Assembly: GCF_000308855.1 (NCBI RefSeq)
Contig: NZ_BAGM01000092.1
Coordinates: 23,524-87,523, forward strand
Reading direction: 5' to 3'
DNA: 64,000 nucleotides
From: Nocardia veterana NBRC 100344
GTDB taxonomy: Bacteria > Actinomycetota > Actinomycetes > Mycobacteriales > Mycobacteriaceae
Both the position numbers and the translations under genes were made by a program. The notes beneath the pieces are model-generated. The model was not told the origin of the DNA. It did not search any database and worked only from the letters and a program-made list of their open reading frames with translations. Below are positions 18,455-33,614 of the stretch, piece by piece; positions within the stretch are counted from its first letter, which is position 1; each line of letters opens with the position of its first letter.

Positions 18455-18883
18455 ATGCCGCGCTGGGATTCCGGCACCGCGCTCGCGCGGCTGCGCGCGG
18501 CCCGGGTGGCCCACCTGGCCACGGCCGACGCCACCGGCCAGCCGCATCTGGTGCCGGTGACCTTCGCCCTGTCACCGGACGATCGGATCCTCGTCGTCGC
18601 GATCGACCAGAAGCCGAAATCCGGTACCGATCTGCGCCGCCTGCGCAATATCGCCGCCAATCCGCGCGTCTCGGTGCTCGCCGACCATTACGACGAGGAC
18701 TGGACGCGGCTGTGGTGGGTCCGCGTCGACGGCACCGCCACCGTCCACACCGAGGCTGCCGAGCGGGCGCCCGCACTGACCTGGCTGCTCGCGAAATACC
18801 CTCAGTACGAACATGATTCACCGCAGGGACCGATCATCGCGATCGCGGTGCGAACCGTCACCGGCTGGGCCTATACAGCCTGA
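18455..18883 (+). CDS. PPOX-class, probably F420-dependent oxidoreductase
   Basis: 142-residue split-barrel flavin/F420-binding protein. The opening ARVAHLATADATGQPHLVPV and the later VVAIDQKPKSGTDLRRLRNI are typical of Rv1155-like TIGR03668 members. A lysine-rich cofactor loop (DQKPKSG) and WTRLWWVRVDGTA follow. It lies just after the NTF2-like gene and converges on ftsK. Cofactor F420 is family knowledge and not visible directly. Confidence 0.82.
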   Translation: MPRWDSGTALARLRAARVAHLATADATGQPHLVPVTFALSPDDRILVVAIDQKPKSGTDLRRLRNIAANPRVSVLADHYDEDWTRLWWVRVDGTATVHTEAAERAPALTWLLAKYPQYEHDSPQGPIIAIAVRTVTGWAYTA

Positions 18884-18909
18884 GAGCGGGGCTCGCCCCG
18901 GCTCGGGCC

Positions 18910-21504
<2,595 letters not shown>

Positions 21505-21644
21505 GACCTCAGGCTAGCCGCAACAGCCCCATCGGGACCATCCGCAACACCCATCCCACCGACATCATTGCCGACCTCACAGCGCCGTCAACGGCCGGAT
21601 CCGCCCGGCGCCGGGCGCCGTCGACAGCGGAAACGAAGGCGGAA

Positions 21645-22268
21645 TCAGACGCTGCGATCGGAGGCGAACACCGCGGCGACATCATCGACGCCACCCGCGG
21701 CGTCGATGCGAACCTCGTTGCGTCCGAACGCATGCAGCAGCAGCTCGGCCGGATCGCCGGTGAGTACCACGGCGTCACCACCGACGTTGTGCGCGGTCAC
21801 CCGCTCACCCTGCGGCGTCGCCAGCACCACGGTCACCGGCGACTTGCGGTATGCCATCCGGGCCATTCGCCGCGTCACCGACCACAGCTTCGCCTGATCG
21901 TCGGCGGTGAGTGTGCGCGGCTGCCAGCCTTCCTCCGCGCGGCGCACGTCCTCGTGATGAACGAACATCTCGGTCAGATTCACCAGCGCGTCCACCGGCT
22001 TGAGCGGCGACCACCACGGCGGCCCCGTGCGGATCTGCTCCAGCAGATCGGTGAACGGCTGCCCGGAAACCTTGGCCTGAACCGAATCCAGATATCCCGC
22101 AAGGGGTTTCAACAGGATCCCGGGTGCGGCCGCAGGATGACGCTCCCGCACCACCAGATGTGCGGCCAGCTCCCGCACCGTCCAGGTGCCGCACAGGGTC
22201 GGCGCGTCGGGCCCGGCCGCCGTCATGGTCGCGACCAGGGCCCGGCGTTCCCGTTGAGCCATACTCAT
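21645..22268 (-). CDS. TIGR03085 / maleylpyruvate-isomerase-like protein
   Basis: 207-residue DinB-superfamily protein of the actinobacterial TIGR03085 type. The metal-binding helix bundle begins AQRERRALVATMTAAGPDAP, with GTWTVRELAAHLVVRERHP and a later EMFVHHEDVRRA carrying the second pair of putative metal histidines. C-terminal lobe ELLLHAFGRNEVRID is characteristic. Catalysis is unknown; mycothiol-dependent transferase activity is a family possibility. It stands between ftsK and rnj in the same orientation. Confidence 0.82.
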   Translation of the reverse strand: MSMAQRERRALVATMTAAGPDAPTLCGTWTVRELAAHLVVRERHPAAAPGILLKPLAGYLDSVQAKVSGQPFTDLLEQIRTGPPWWSPLKPVDALVNLTEMFVHHEDVRRAEEGWQPRTLTADDQAKLWSVTRRMARMAYRKSPVTVVLATPQGERVTAHNVGGDAVVLTGDPAELLLHAFGRNEVRIDAAGGVDDVAAVFASDRSV

Positions 22269-22328
22269 GGTCGACGAGCCTAGCCCAGGCGCCCGGCGTA
22301 GCTCTGTGGCCGCGGCCACAGACCCCGC

Positions 22329-25330
<3,002 letters not shown>

Positions 25331-25345
25331 TCACATTCCAGCAAT

Positions 25346-25363
25346 GACATCATTGATGATGTC
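25346..25363. promoter_or_regulatory. Palindromic operator 1 of the RHH gene
   Basis: Perfect inverted repeat GACATCAT-TG-ATGATGTC in the dapA/RHH divergent gap. The same arm recurs in operator 2, so a ribbon-helix-helix dimer binding cooperatively is likely. Confidence 0.7.
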
Positions 25364-25379
25364 GTCTTGCCACTATCGC

Positions 25380-25408
25380 GACATCATATTTGGCGTCATA
25401 CTGATGTC
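25380..25408. promoter_or_regulatory. Palindromic operator 2, abutting the RHH start codon
   Basis: GACATCA and TGATGTC arms separated by 15 bases, the right arm ending directly before the ATG. The shared GACATCA word points to autoregulation by the encoded protein. Confidence 0.6.
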
Positions 25409-25858
25409 ATGGATTTGAACAAGTACACCGCGCGGCTACACGACGATCTGGTCGCGGCGGCCGCGCTCGGTGACGAGAAGACCCAAGCCACCGCGGCCGC
25501 GCTCGCCGCCGCCACCGAGAACTCGCTGCGGCTGGTCCTGCTGGCGGCCCTCTCCGAATTGGCGGACGAGGTCAACGCCACCCTCGACGATCGGACCGTG
25601 CACGTGTCGCTGGCCGGAACGGACGCCCGCGTCGAAGTGCGCCGAACGCCGGCCGAGGAGCAGCCCCACCCCACCTTCGAGGAGATGACCGGCGACATCA
25701 GCCGCGTCACCCTGCGCATGGTCGAGAACCTGAAGGCTCGCGCCGAAGAGGCCGCCACCCAGAGTGGTCAATCGTTGAACGCCTGGCTGTCGAGCGCGGT
25801 CCAAGGTGCGCTGCGCGATCAGATGCGCAAGGGCGGCCCCGGACACTGCGACAGCTGA
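25409..25858 (+). CDS. HicB/CopG-type ribbon-helix-helix protein (orphan antitoxin-like)
   Basis: 149 residues. The N-terminal helical half (MDLNKYTARLHDDLVAAAA) and middle AARVEV-type strands (VHVSLAGTDARVEVRR) precede a C-terminal RHH: VTLRMVENLKARAEEAATQ, then GQSLNAWLSSAVQGALRD. Such proteins are annotated as HicB-family antitoxins in actinobacteria, but no HicA or other toxin gene adjoins. Two palindromes sharing GACATCA lie immediately upstream, suggesting autoregulation. The start abuts operator 2, so the transcript is probably leaderless or short. Confidence 0.78.
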   Translation: MDLNKYTARLHDDLVAAAALGDEKTQATAAALAAATENSLRLVLLAALSELADEVNATLDDRTVHVSLAGTDARVEVRRTPAEEQPHPTFEEMTGDISRVTLRMVENLKARAEEAATQSGQSLNAWLSSAVQGALRDQMRKGGPGHCDS

Positions 25859-25901
25859 GCGCCTCCGGCACGGTGCGAGCCGCACACCGACAACCGGCGC
25901 T

Positions 25902-26936
25902 TTAGTCCATGACGGTGACAGCGCCGACCGCGTCGATCTCGGTGCGGCGATCGTGCTCGGGCGTCTGGGCGAGCACGGTGGCGAGCACGCGCCGGCCCGG
26001 CGGCAGGACGCGCACGGTCACCGATCCGGCATTGGCCGCATCCAATTCGCGCACGGCCACACCGACGACGCGTTCGCGCAACCAGTGCGGCGCATCGTCG
26101 AATCCGCCGTCGTCGAGCAGCAGAACCTCCACACCGCGCGCCCGCGCACCCCGCGCGGCGCCGCTGAGTTCGTCGGTGGCCAACTGGGGAGCGCGCAATC
26201 CGTCCCGCAGCTCCGCCTCCAACAGCCGGCACTGTTCGCGCTCGGCGGGGGTGAGCGCCGCGCCGTCGGCGATCCGTTCCAGAATCGGTCGTGCCACGCG
26301 GTCCAGGCGGGCGAGCTGCCGCGTCCGTTCGCCGTCCGCGGCGACCATCGTCGCCTCGGCGGCGGCCTGTTCGGCCGCCTCGTCGCGCAACAGTCGCAGC
26401 GAACGCTGCGTCGGCCGCATGATCCGGGCGAAAACCGAGATCGCGATCACCGTGCCGATCGGCACGATGGCGGCGACGATCGCACCGGGCGTCAGCCAGG
26501 CTCGCGCGCCGTCGACGACGATCACCGCCGCGACGCCTCCCACACCCAGCCACGCCGCGCCCGCGCGGCCACGCAGCACGAGCACCGCCAGCACATAGGA
26601 CGTGGCGAAGGTGGTCCACACCATGTGGTGTTCCTGGGAACCGCTGAGATCCACCGAGGTCAACGCCGTGGCGACCGGACCGGCCGCGGCGACGAAAACG
26701 GTCACGGTCCAGGGCAGCGGATCCACCGGCACGACCAGGACCAGCGCCCCGGCCACGATCATCACCGTCAACGCGGTCACCGCCGACAGCGCATTCGTGG
26801 TGTCGAGGTTGCGGACCATGTAGAGGGTGATGGTCACCTCCAGGATCACCAGGAACAGCCATGCGGTGCCACCGCGCAGGCCGAGCAGCTCACGCAAGCC
26901 GAATTCGCCGTCCCGGGATTCAGTGCGCACCGTCAC
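25902..26936 (-). CDS. Degenerate sensor-kinase-like membrane protein
   Basis: 344 residues with five or six N-terminal hydrophobic helices (about 22-195), a coiled linker (EAAEQAAAEATMVAADGERT) and a C-terminal domain arranged like a histidine-kinase ATPase. It lacks the phosphoacceptor His and the N, G1 and G2 boxes: where N-box sequence is expected it has VVGVAVRELDAANAGSVTV, and no DxGxG is found. It overlaps the start side of the true kinase gene by 17 bases, so it belongs to the same operon. Probably a pseudokinase partner; function inferred. Confidence 0.65.
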   Translation of the reverse strand: MTVRTESRDGEFGLRELLGLRGGTAWLFLVILEVTITLYMVRNLDTTNALSAVTALTVMIVAGALVLVVPVDPLPWTVTVFVAAAGPVATALTSVDLSGSQEHHMVWTTFATSYVLAVLVLRGRAGAAWLGVGGVAAVIVVDGARAWLTPGAIVAAIVPIGTVIAISVFARIMRPTQRSLRLLRDEAAEQAAAEATMVAADGERTRQLARLDRVARPILERIADGAALTPAEREQCRLLEAELRDGLRAPQLATDELSGAARGARARGVEVLLLDDGGFDDAPHWLRERVVGVAVRELDAANAGSVTVRVLPPGRRVLATVLAQTPEHDRRTEIDAVGAVTVMD

Positions 26937-28170
26937 CTCCCCACACCAGCGTCACCGTCGTTCCTTCTCCCGGTTGCGATTCCACGAACCCGGCGCCGCC
27001 GGCCAAGCGGCGCATGCGGCCCAGAATGCTCACCGAGATACCGAGCCGATCCGCCGAGATCGTGTCGACGTCGAATCCGGCACCGTCGTCGGCGAAGACG
27101 ACCCGGATACCGCCCGCGCTGATCGTGCACGTCACCGTTCGCGTCACCGGACGATCCGGCACCGAGGCGTGCCGCAGGCTGTTGCGGGCCGCCTCGGCCA
27201 GTGCGGCGGCGAGGGTGTGCGCGGCGGCGGCCGGCATTCGCAGATCGTCGAAGCCCGGCCAGGTCCGGGTCGCGAAGCGGATACCGGCGTTGACCTCGTG
27301 TACCGACGCCCGCAGGAAGGTCACCGCGGCCCGTGCGTCGAGAACGTCGGGGGCGGCGGATTCGACCCGGATCTCGTCGAGCCGGCGCAGGGTCCGTTCC
27401 GCTTGGCGGCGCAACACATCCGACGGCTGGGCCCGCGAGGCGTCCAGCAGCGTGCTCAGCACCGCGTCGTGGATCAAGGCGGCGAACCTCGATCGCTCGG
27501 CATCACGCGCCGCCGCCGCGGCCGCCTCGGCGGCCTGCCGTCCCGCCTCCGCCGATTCCCGGTCCACGCGCGCCGCGGCCGACCGGGCCGAGACCACACA
27601 CCAGAGAAACAGCGCCGACAACCCCATCGACCGCGCGAAGGCACTCGACACCGATAGCGCGGTGAACTCCTCGGTCAGATAGATGTTGGTCAGCGCGACC
27701 GCCGCCGATCCGATCACGAGGTATCCGACCGAGACCACGATCGGCCAGGCCAGGGCAGCGGCGAGCACCCCGAGCGGCAGCATCCGGTACAGCCACACCG
27801 AACCGGCGCCGACGCTGTGGGTATCCAGCCCGACCGGCATCGCGACCACCGCGGCGAGGTAGGCCACCGCGGCACCGCTCGACACTCGACGAATCATGCT
27901 CGGGCGCAAGCGGATCGAGGCAATGGCCAGTACGGGGAACAATCCGAAGGCGAGCACAGCGGTGACGGGGCTCCACCAGGCCGGGGCGAAGCGGGCCTGT
28001 TCGGCGATCTCGGGCACGTCGGCCAGACCCATGATCACCCCGCCCGCCCCGATCGACAGTCCGAGACGGCGCATCACACGGTCGACGGCCGGAGCCTGGT
28101 CGTGCGCGTCGGCGCGGCCGAGAAGGCCGGCGGCGCGCGCGCCGACCCTCGGGGCGGCGACCGCGATCAC
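26920..28170 (-). CDS. NarL-type sensor histidine kinase
   Basis: 416 residues. Membrane helices occupy about 36-195. A dimerisation helix carries the likely phospho-His 234 in FAALIHDAVLSTLL. The ATPase domain has N-box EAARNSLRHA, G1 FADDGAGFD and a C-terminal GEGTTVTLVW. GTG at 28170 overlaps the regulator stop by four bases (GTGA) and is preferred over a GTG at 28203. The signal is unknown. It works with the LuxR-type regulator just upstream, and a kinase-like partner follows. Confidence 0.87.
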   Translation of the reverse strand: MIAVAAPRVGARAAGLLGRADAHDQAPAVDRVMRRLGLSIGAGGVIMGLADVPEIAEQARFAPAWWSPVTAVLAFGLFPVLAIASIRLRPSMIRRVSSGAAVAYLAAVVAMPVGLDTHSVGAGSVWLYRMLPLGVLAAALAWPIVVSVGYLVIGSAAVALTNIYLTEEFTALSVSSAFARSMGLSALFLWCVVSARSAAARVDRESAEAGRQAAEAAAAAARDAERSRFAALIHDAVLSTLLDASRAQPSDVLRRQAERTLRRLDEIRVESAAPDVLDARAAVTFLRASVHEVNAGIRFATRTWPGFDDLRMPAAAAHTLAAALAEAARNSLRHASVPDRPVTRTVTCTISAGGIRVVFADDGAGFDVDTISADRLGISVSILGRMRRLAGGAGFVESQPGEGTTVTLVWGGDGAH

Positions 28171-28823
28171 GGCTGGTGATTGCGCTCGGGCACGGGAAGC
28201 CACCCGTCTTCGACCGCGCGCTTGTACAGATCGGTTTTGGTCGGCGCCGGCCGGCCCGCATCGGCGTACTTCTGCCGGATCCGGCCCAGATAGTCGTTCA
28301 CGGTCTGTTCCGACAGGCCGGTCAGGCGCGCCACCCGCGACGCTTTCTCCCCGGAGGCGTAGAGGGTCAGCACCTCCTGCTGCCGCGGGCTCAATCCCAC
28401 GTCCGGCAGCTGCGGGTCACCGTCGATGGCGGCAGCCCAGTCGGTGGTCACGACCTGCTCGCCACCGGCGGCCGCCCGCACCGCCGCAACCACCGTCCGC
28501 ACATCCTCCGATTTGCGCACCACACCCAGTACCCCGGCGCGCGCCGCCGAACGAACCAGAAACGGGTTGTCGGCACCGGTGAAGACCAGCACCTCGAGCC
28601 CGCGAGCACGCAACGCCTGCACATTGTCCTGCGGAGTCGAACCGTCCGACAACCGGAGATCGAGGATCACCAGGTCCAATTGCGGTGCGCGCGCGAGCAA
28701 TTCCGATACCGTCCCGGCGGTGACGGTCAACTCCAGATCCGGTTCCCCGGCCAGCATGCTGGCCAGGCCGAGCGCGACCGACTCGTGGTCCTCGACCAGA
28801 CCGATCCGCCGCGGTGGCGTCAT
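28167..28823 (-). CDS. NarL/LuxR-family response regulator
   Basis: 218 residues. Receiver domain with acidic pair E11-D12, phosphoacceptor D55 (LVILDLRLSDG) and conserved Lys in GVVRKSEDV. The C-terminal LuxR-type HTH reads LSPRQQEVLTLYASGEKASR then LSEQTVNDYLGRIRQKY. ATG at 28823 follows GGGGAGGG. It is first gene of a regulator-kinase-pseudokinase operon. A Lys/Arg-rich extension after the HTH (APTKTDLYKRAVEDG) is slightly longer than usual. Confidence 0.9.
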   Translation of the reverse strand: MTPPRRIGLVEDHESVALGLASMLAGEPDLELTVTAGTVSELLARAPQLDLVILDLRLSDGSTPQDNVQALRARGLEVLVFTGADNPFLVRSAARAGVLGVVRKSEDVRTVVAAVRAAAGGEQVVTTDWAAAIDGDPQLPDVGLSPRQQEVLTLYASGEKASRVARLTGLSEQTVNDYLGRIRQKYADAGRPAPTKTDLYKRAVEDGWLPVPERNHQP

Positions 28824-28946
28824 ATCGCCCTCCCCTTCCCGAAGCCGCAACACCTCGCCGCGCCCGTGCGACGGAGCGCAACGTCCTGGGTCGAGTATGA
28901 CGGCAGCGGTGATGCCGCGGTGAGACACCAGAAATCGGGTCCCGGC

Positions 28947-29399
28947 TCAATCGGTCAGCCGGGCCGCGACGGTCGCGCCCAGCTCCCAGCACCGTTCGCG
29001 GTCGTCCTTACCCGGTTGCCCGCTCACGATCACGGGTGCGGCGACCTGCTCCCACCCCAATCCCGTGGTGACCGTGGCGATGGCGCGTTCGGCTCCTTCG
29101 GTGCCCTGATTGCCGTGGATGTAGAACCCGAACGGCCGCCCGCCGGTGCTGTCCAGACAGGGATAGTAGAAGGTGTCGAAGGCGTGCTTGAGCGCTCCCG
29201 ACATGTACCCCAGATTCGCCGATGTCCCCAGCAGATACCCGTCCGCCTCGAGCACATCGCTCGCCGTGACCGCCAGCGCCGCCCGCCGCACCACCTCCAC
29301 GCCCTCGATCTCCGGATCACTCGCCCCGGACAGCACGGCCTCGAACATGTCCTGCATGAACGGCGACGGGGTGTGGTGGATGATCAGCAACCGAGCCAT
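28947..29399 (-). CDS. Flavodoxin-like NAD(P)H oxidoreductase
   Basis: 150-residue flavodoxin-fold protein. FMN phosphate loop region LIIHHTPSPFMQDMFEAV, then GYLLGTSANLGYMSGALKHAFD (split motif) and FGFYIHGNQGTEGAERA. It resembles NADPH-dependent FMN reductases or WrbA-like proteins; the substrate is unknown. ATG is seven bases after a TACCCT box, consistent with a leaderless message. It precedes the response-regulator operon on the same strand but with its own spacing. Confidence 0.8.
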   Translation of the reverse strand: MARLLIIHHTPSPFMQDMFEAVLSGASDPEIEGVEVVRRAALAVTASDVLEADGYLLGTSANLGYMSGALKHAFDTFYYPCLDSTGGRPFGFYIHGNQGTEGAERAIATVTTGLGWEQVAAPVIVSGQPGKDDRERCWELGATVAARLTD

Positions 29400-29478
29400 A
29401 CCAGTGAGGGTAACGAGGTCAGCACCGCCGGCGCCGGTCAGCTTCGCGACCGTCCCGATGGTGTGCTCGATGGTGTCC

Positions 29479-29501
29479 GTGAGGCCACTGTGCGGCCTCA
29501 C
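29479..29501. repeat. Inverted repeat in the 29.4-29.65 kb gap
   Basis: GTGAGGCC, seven bases, GGCCTCAC. It lies between the epimerase stop and the flavodoxin promoter and could be a terminator for the epimerase or an operator. The rest of this ~250-base gap shows no gene. Confidence 0.4.
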
Positions 29502-29647
29502 GTGACGGGAGGGTCGAGCGGGAACGGCGACGAGAACCTCATGATCGAGGCGCAACGGTTCCCGGCCGAACGCGCGGTCGCGGACCGGCGTCGACCCGGA
29601 AGCTCTGATCCGGGTGCGGATCCGAACGAGCGGTCCGGACGGGCGGT

Positions 29648-31000
29648 TCAGGTGGGGGTTTTGCCGAGTAGGTGGCGCAGATTCGATTCGAGATCGGGGT
29701 CGCGGAAGGGGTGGTCGGCGGCGGTGAGGCGGGCAGGGAGCACGCGTTGGCTCGCGGTGGCGAGTTCGGTCGCGCCCTCGCCGCCGAGGATCAGCGCGGG
29801 GCCGAATTCGGGGACCGGCAGCAGGGCGGGGCGACGCAGAACTCGGGCGAGGATGCGGGTGTAGTCGAGATTGCGAACCGGTTGCGGGGCAGTCGCATTC
29901 ACGGGGCCGGACAATTCGGTGTCCCAGAGCGCGCGGTGGTAGACGTCGACGAGGTCGTCGATGCCGATCCAGGGCAGCCATTGCCGGCCGTCACCGATGC
30001 GGCCGCCGAGCCCGACCTCGAACAGGGGCCGCAACAGTCGCAGGGTGCCGCCGCTGGGCGACTGCACGATGCCGGTCCGCACCCGCACCACGCGGACCCC
30101 GGCCGCGTCGGCCGGTTCGGTCGCGGCCTCCCAGGCGGTTACGAGGTCGGCGAGGAAACCCGTTCCGGGAGCGGCGTTCTCGTCGAGGGGTTCGTCGCCG
30201 CGATCGGCCCCGTAGTAGCCGACCGCCGAGGCGCTGACGAACGTCTCCACCCCTGCGGCGGCGGCCAGTTCCGCCAGCGCGCGGGTGGGGCCGATGCGGC
30301 TCTCGGCCACGGCGCGTTTGTGGTCCGGGGTGAACCGGCCCGCGATGGACGCACCCGCCAGATGTACGACCGCGTCCACACCGTCGAGCAGGTCACCGGC
30401 CGGGGCGTCCGGATTCCATTGCCGCTCATCGGGTCCGGCCGGGTTTCGGCGGACCAGGCGGATCACGGTGTGGCCGCCGGTGGTGAGGAAGGCGGTCAGC
30501 GCGGTGCCGACCAGGCCGGAGGCGCCGGTGACCGCTATCGTCCTGGGCCGCAAGCCCCGTTCGGCGGCGCGCCGGTGAGCCGCCAGGTCGTCGGCGAGCT
30601 GCCGGTATCGATAGGTGAACATCGAGCGCAGCGCGGCCGCCGGGATCGGGGTCTCGACCCGATCGATCACTCGGGTGCTCTGCTCGTCGATCGCCTCGAA
30701 TTCGTGAATGTGCCGCCAGGGCAGCAGCTTTCCCAGCGGTAGGGACGCCGGCCCCGCCACCGCGATCTCGTCGACGAATCGCCGCGGCGGGTCGTAGTCG
30801 CCGGGTTGATGCCGAGCTACCCACCGCAACCCGCCGGGCAGCCGCAGCACGGCCTGCCCGTCGGCCAGCGACGTCGCCTCATCCGCGACGACGACCGGCT
30901 GCCAGGGCGGTGCGAGCCGCCGGAAGGCTCCGGGCCGGCGGAACCACTCGAACACCTCGGCCCGAGGTGCCGCGACGACGCTCGAACATGCGATGCTCAC
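29648..31000 (-). CDS. SRPBCC domain fused to TIGR01777 NAD(P)-binding epimerase
   Basis: 450 residues. Residues 1-145 form a START/SRPBCC ligand-binding domain (SSVVAAPRAEVFEWFRRPGA). From 152 a Rossmann domain begins with VTGASGLVGTALTAFL and continues with DAVVHLAGASIAGRFT and SASAVGYYGADRGDEPLDE, typical of the SulA-like TIGR01777 epimerases, ending LPARLTAADHPFRDPDLES. GTG start follows GAGAA. Fusion of the two domains is known in actinobacteria. Substrate unknown. Confidence 0.87.
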   Translation of the reverse strand: MSIACSSVVAAPRAEVFEWFRRPGAFRRLAPPWQPVVVADEATSLADGQAVLRLPGGLRWVARHQPGDYDPPRRFVDEIAVAGPASLPLGKLLPWRHIHEFEAIDEQSTRVIDRVETPIPAAALRSMFTYRYRQLADDLAAHRRAAERGLRPRTIAVTGASGLVGTALTAFLTTGGHTVIRLVRRNPAGPDERQWNPDAPAGDLLDGVDAVVHLAGASIAGRFTPDHKRAVAESRIGPTRALAELAAAAGVETFVSASAVGYYGADRGDEPLDENAAPGTGFLADLVTAWEAATEPADAAGVRVVRVRTGIVQSPSGGTLRLLRPLFEVGLGGRIGDGRQWLPWIGIDDLVDVYHRALWDTELSGPVNATAPQPVRNLDYTRILARVLRRPALLPVPEFGPALILGGEGATELATASQRVLPARLTAADHPFRDPDLESNLRHLLGKTPT

Positions 31001-31074
31001 TTCTCGACAGTATCCCGGGCCCCCGGGACGAAACGTCTGTACATCGTTCGCCACTCGGAGTGTTTTCCGGCCGA

Positions 31075-32465
<1,391 letters not shown>

Positions 32466-33581
32466 TCAGCCGAAGACGATCACCTGCCGCAAGCCGTGCC
32501 CGGCGGCCAGCTCGTCCATCGCCCGGTTGATGTCGTCGAGCCGGATCCGCGCGGAGATCAGCCGCTCCACCGGGAGCCGGCCGGCGCGCCACATCCGCAC
32601 GTATTCCGGGATGTCGCGGGCGGGTACGGCCGAACCGAGATAGCTCCCGACGATGGAACGTCCCTGCGCGACCAGGCCGAGCGGCGAAATGCTCGCCCGC
32701 GCTTGCGGATTGGGTAGCCCGACGGTGACGGTGGTACCGCCGGGCGCGGTCGCGGCGACCGCGGTCTCGAAGGCCCGCACGTTGCCGGCCGCCTCCACCA
32801 CGACCTCGGCGACGATCCCACGCTCGGCGAGCTCGGCCGGAGTGTAGACCTGGGTGGCGCCCAATTCGGTTGCCAGCGTGAGCTTTTCGGGCAGGGTGTC
32901 GACGGCGATGACCTCGCTGCCCAGGTTTTCCCGCAACGAGGCGGCCACCAGCACCGCGGCCATGCCCACGCCGCCGAGGCCCACGACCATGATCCGGTCG
33001 CCGGGGGCGGGCCGGGCCGAATTCAACAGCGCCCCACCACCGGTGAGAACCGCGCATCCGAGGACGGCCGCGACCTCCGGCGGCACATCGTCGTCGACCG
33101 GCACCACGGACCTTCGGTCCACCACCGCATGGGTGGCGAATCCGGAGACGCCGAGGTGATGGTGCACCGACTCGTCGCCGCGACGCAGCCGCCGTCCGCC
33201 GGCGAGCAGTTCGCCGGCATTGTTGGCGATACTGCCCGGTACGCAGGGCGTGCGGCCGTCGGTGGCACACCCCGCGCAGTCGCCACAGCGCGGCAGAAAG
33301 GTCATCACGACCCGCTGGCCGACCCGCAGGTCGCTGTCACCGGGACCGAGCTGCTCCACCCGCCCGGCCGCCTCGTGCCCGAGCAGCATCGGCACCGGCC
33401 GGACCCGGTTGCCGTCCACGACCGACAGATCCGAATGGCACAGGCCGGCGGCCTCGATCCGGACCAGCAACTCCCCCGGCCCCGGCTCGCCCAGCTCCAG
33501 CTCCTCGACCACGATCGGCGTCGAATCTGCATACGGAACCGGGTCCCCGATCCGCTCCAGCACTGCACCACGAATCTTCAT
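32466..33581 (-). CDS. Zinc-dependent alcohol dehydrogenase (class III-like)
   Basis: 371-residue MDR enzyme. Catalytic zinc ligands Cys in GLCHSD and His in LLGHEAAG. Structural zinc cysteines are in PRCGDCAGCATDGRTPC. NAD-binding GLGGVGMAAVLVAA. It resembles the AdhD/Rv-type NAD-dependent dehydrogenases that can act on formaldehyde-mycothiol or aryl alcohols, but specificity cannot be told. ATG start. It lies alone between dapB and the pentapeptide protein, same strand, 33 bases after the next gene's stop. Confidence 0.87.
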   Translation of the reverse strand: MKIRGAVLERIGDPVPYADSTPIVVEELELGEPGPGELLVRIEAAGLCHSDLSVVDGNRVRPVPMLLGHEAAGRVEQLGPGDSDLRVGQRVVMTFLPRCGDCAGCATDGRTPCVPGSIANNAGELLAGGRRLRRGDESVHHHLGVSGFATHAVVDRRSVVPVDDDVPPEVAAVLGCAVLTGGGALLNSARPAPGDRIMVVGLGGVGMAAVLVAASLRENLGSEVIAVDTLPEKLTLATELGATQVYTPAELAERGIVAEVVVEAAGNVRAFETAVAATAPGGTTVTVGLPNPQARASISPLGLVAQGRSIVGSYLGSAVPARDIPEYVRMWRAGRLPVERLISARIRLDDINRAMDELAAGHGLRQVIVFG

Positions 33582-33614
33582 GGCACCGACGGTACCGCCC
33601 GGATCGAGCCCGGA

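Noticed and set aside
18884..18909. GC-rich hairpin between the PPOX and ftsK genes as terminator
   Set aside because: The stem (GAGCGGGGC against GCCCCGGCTC) is imperfect and short; too weak to list.
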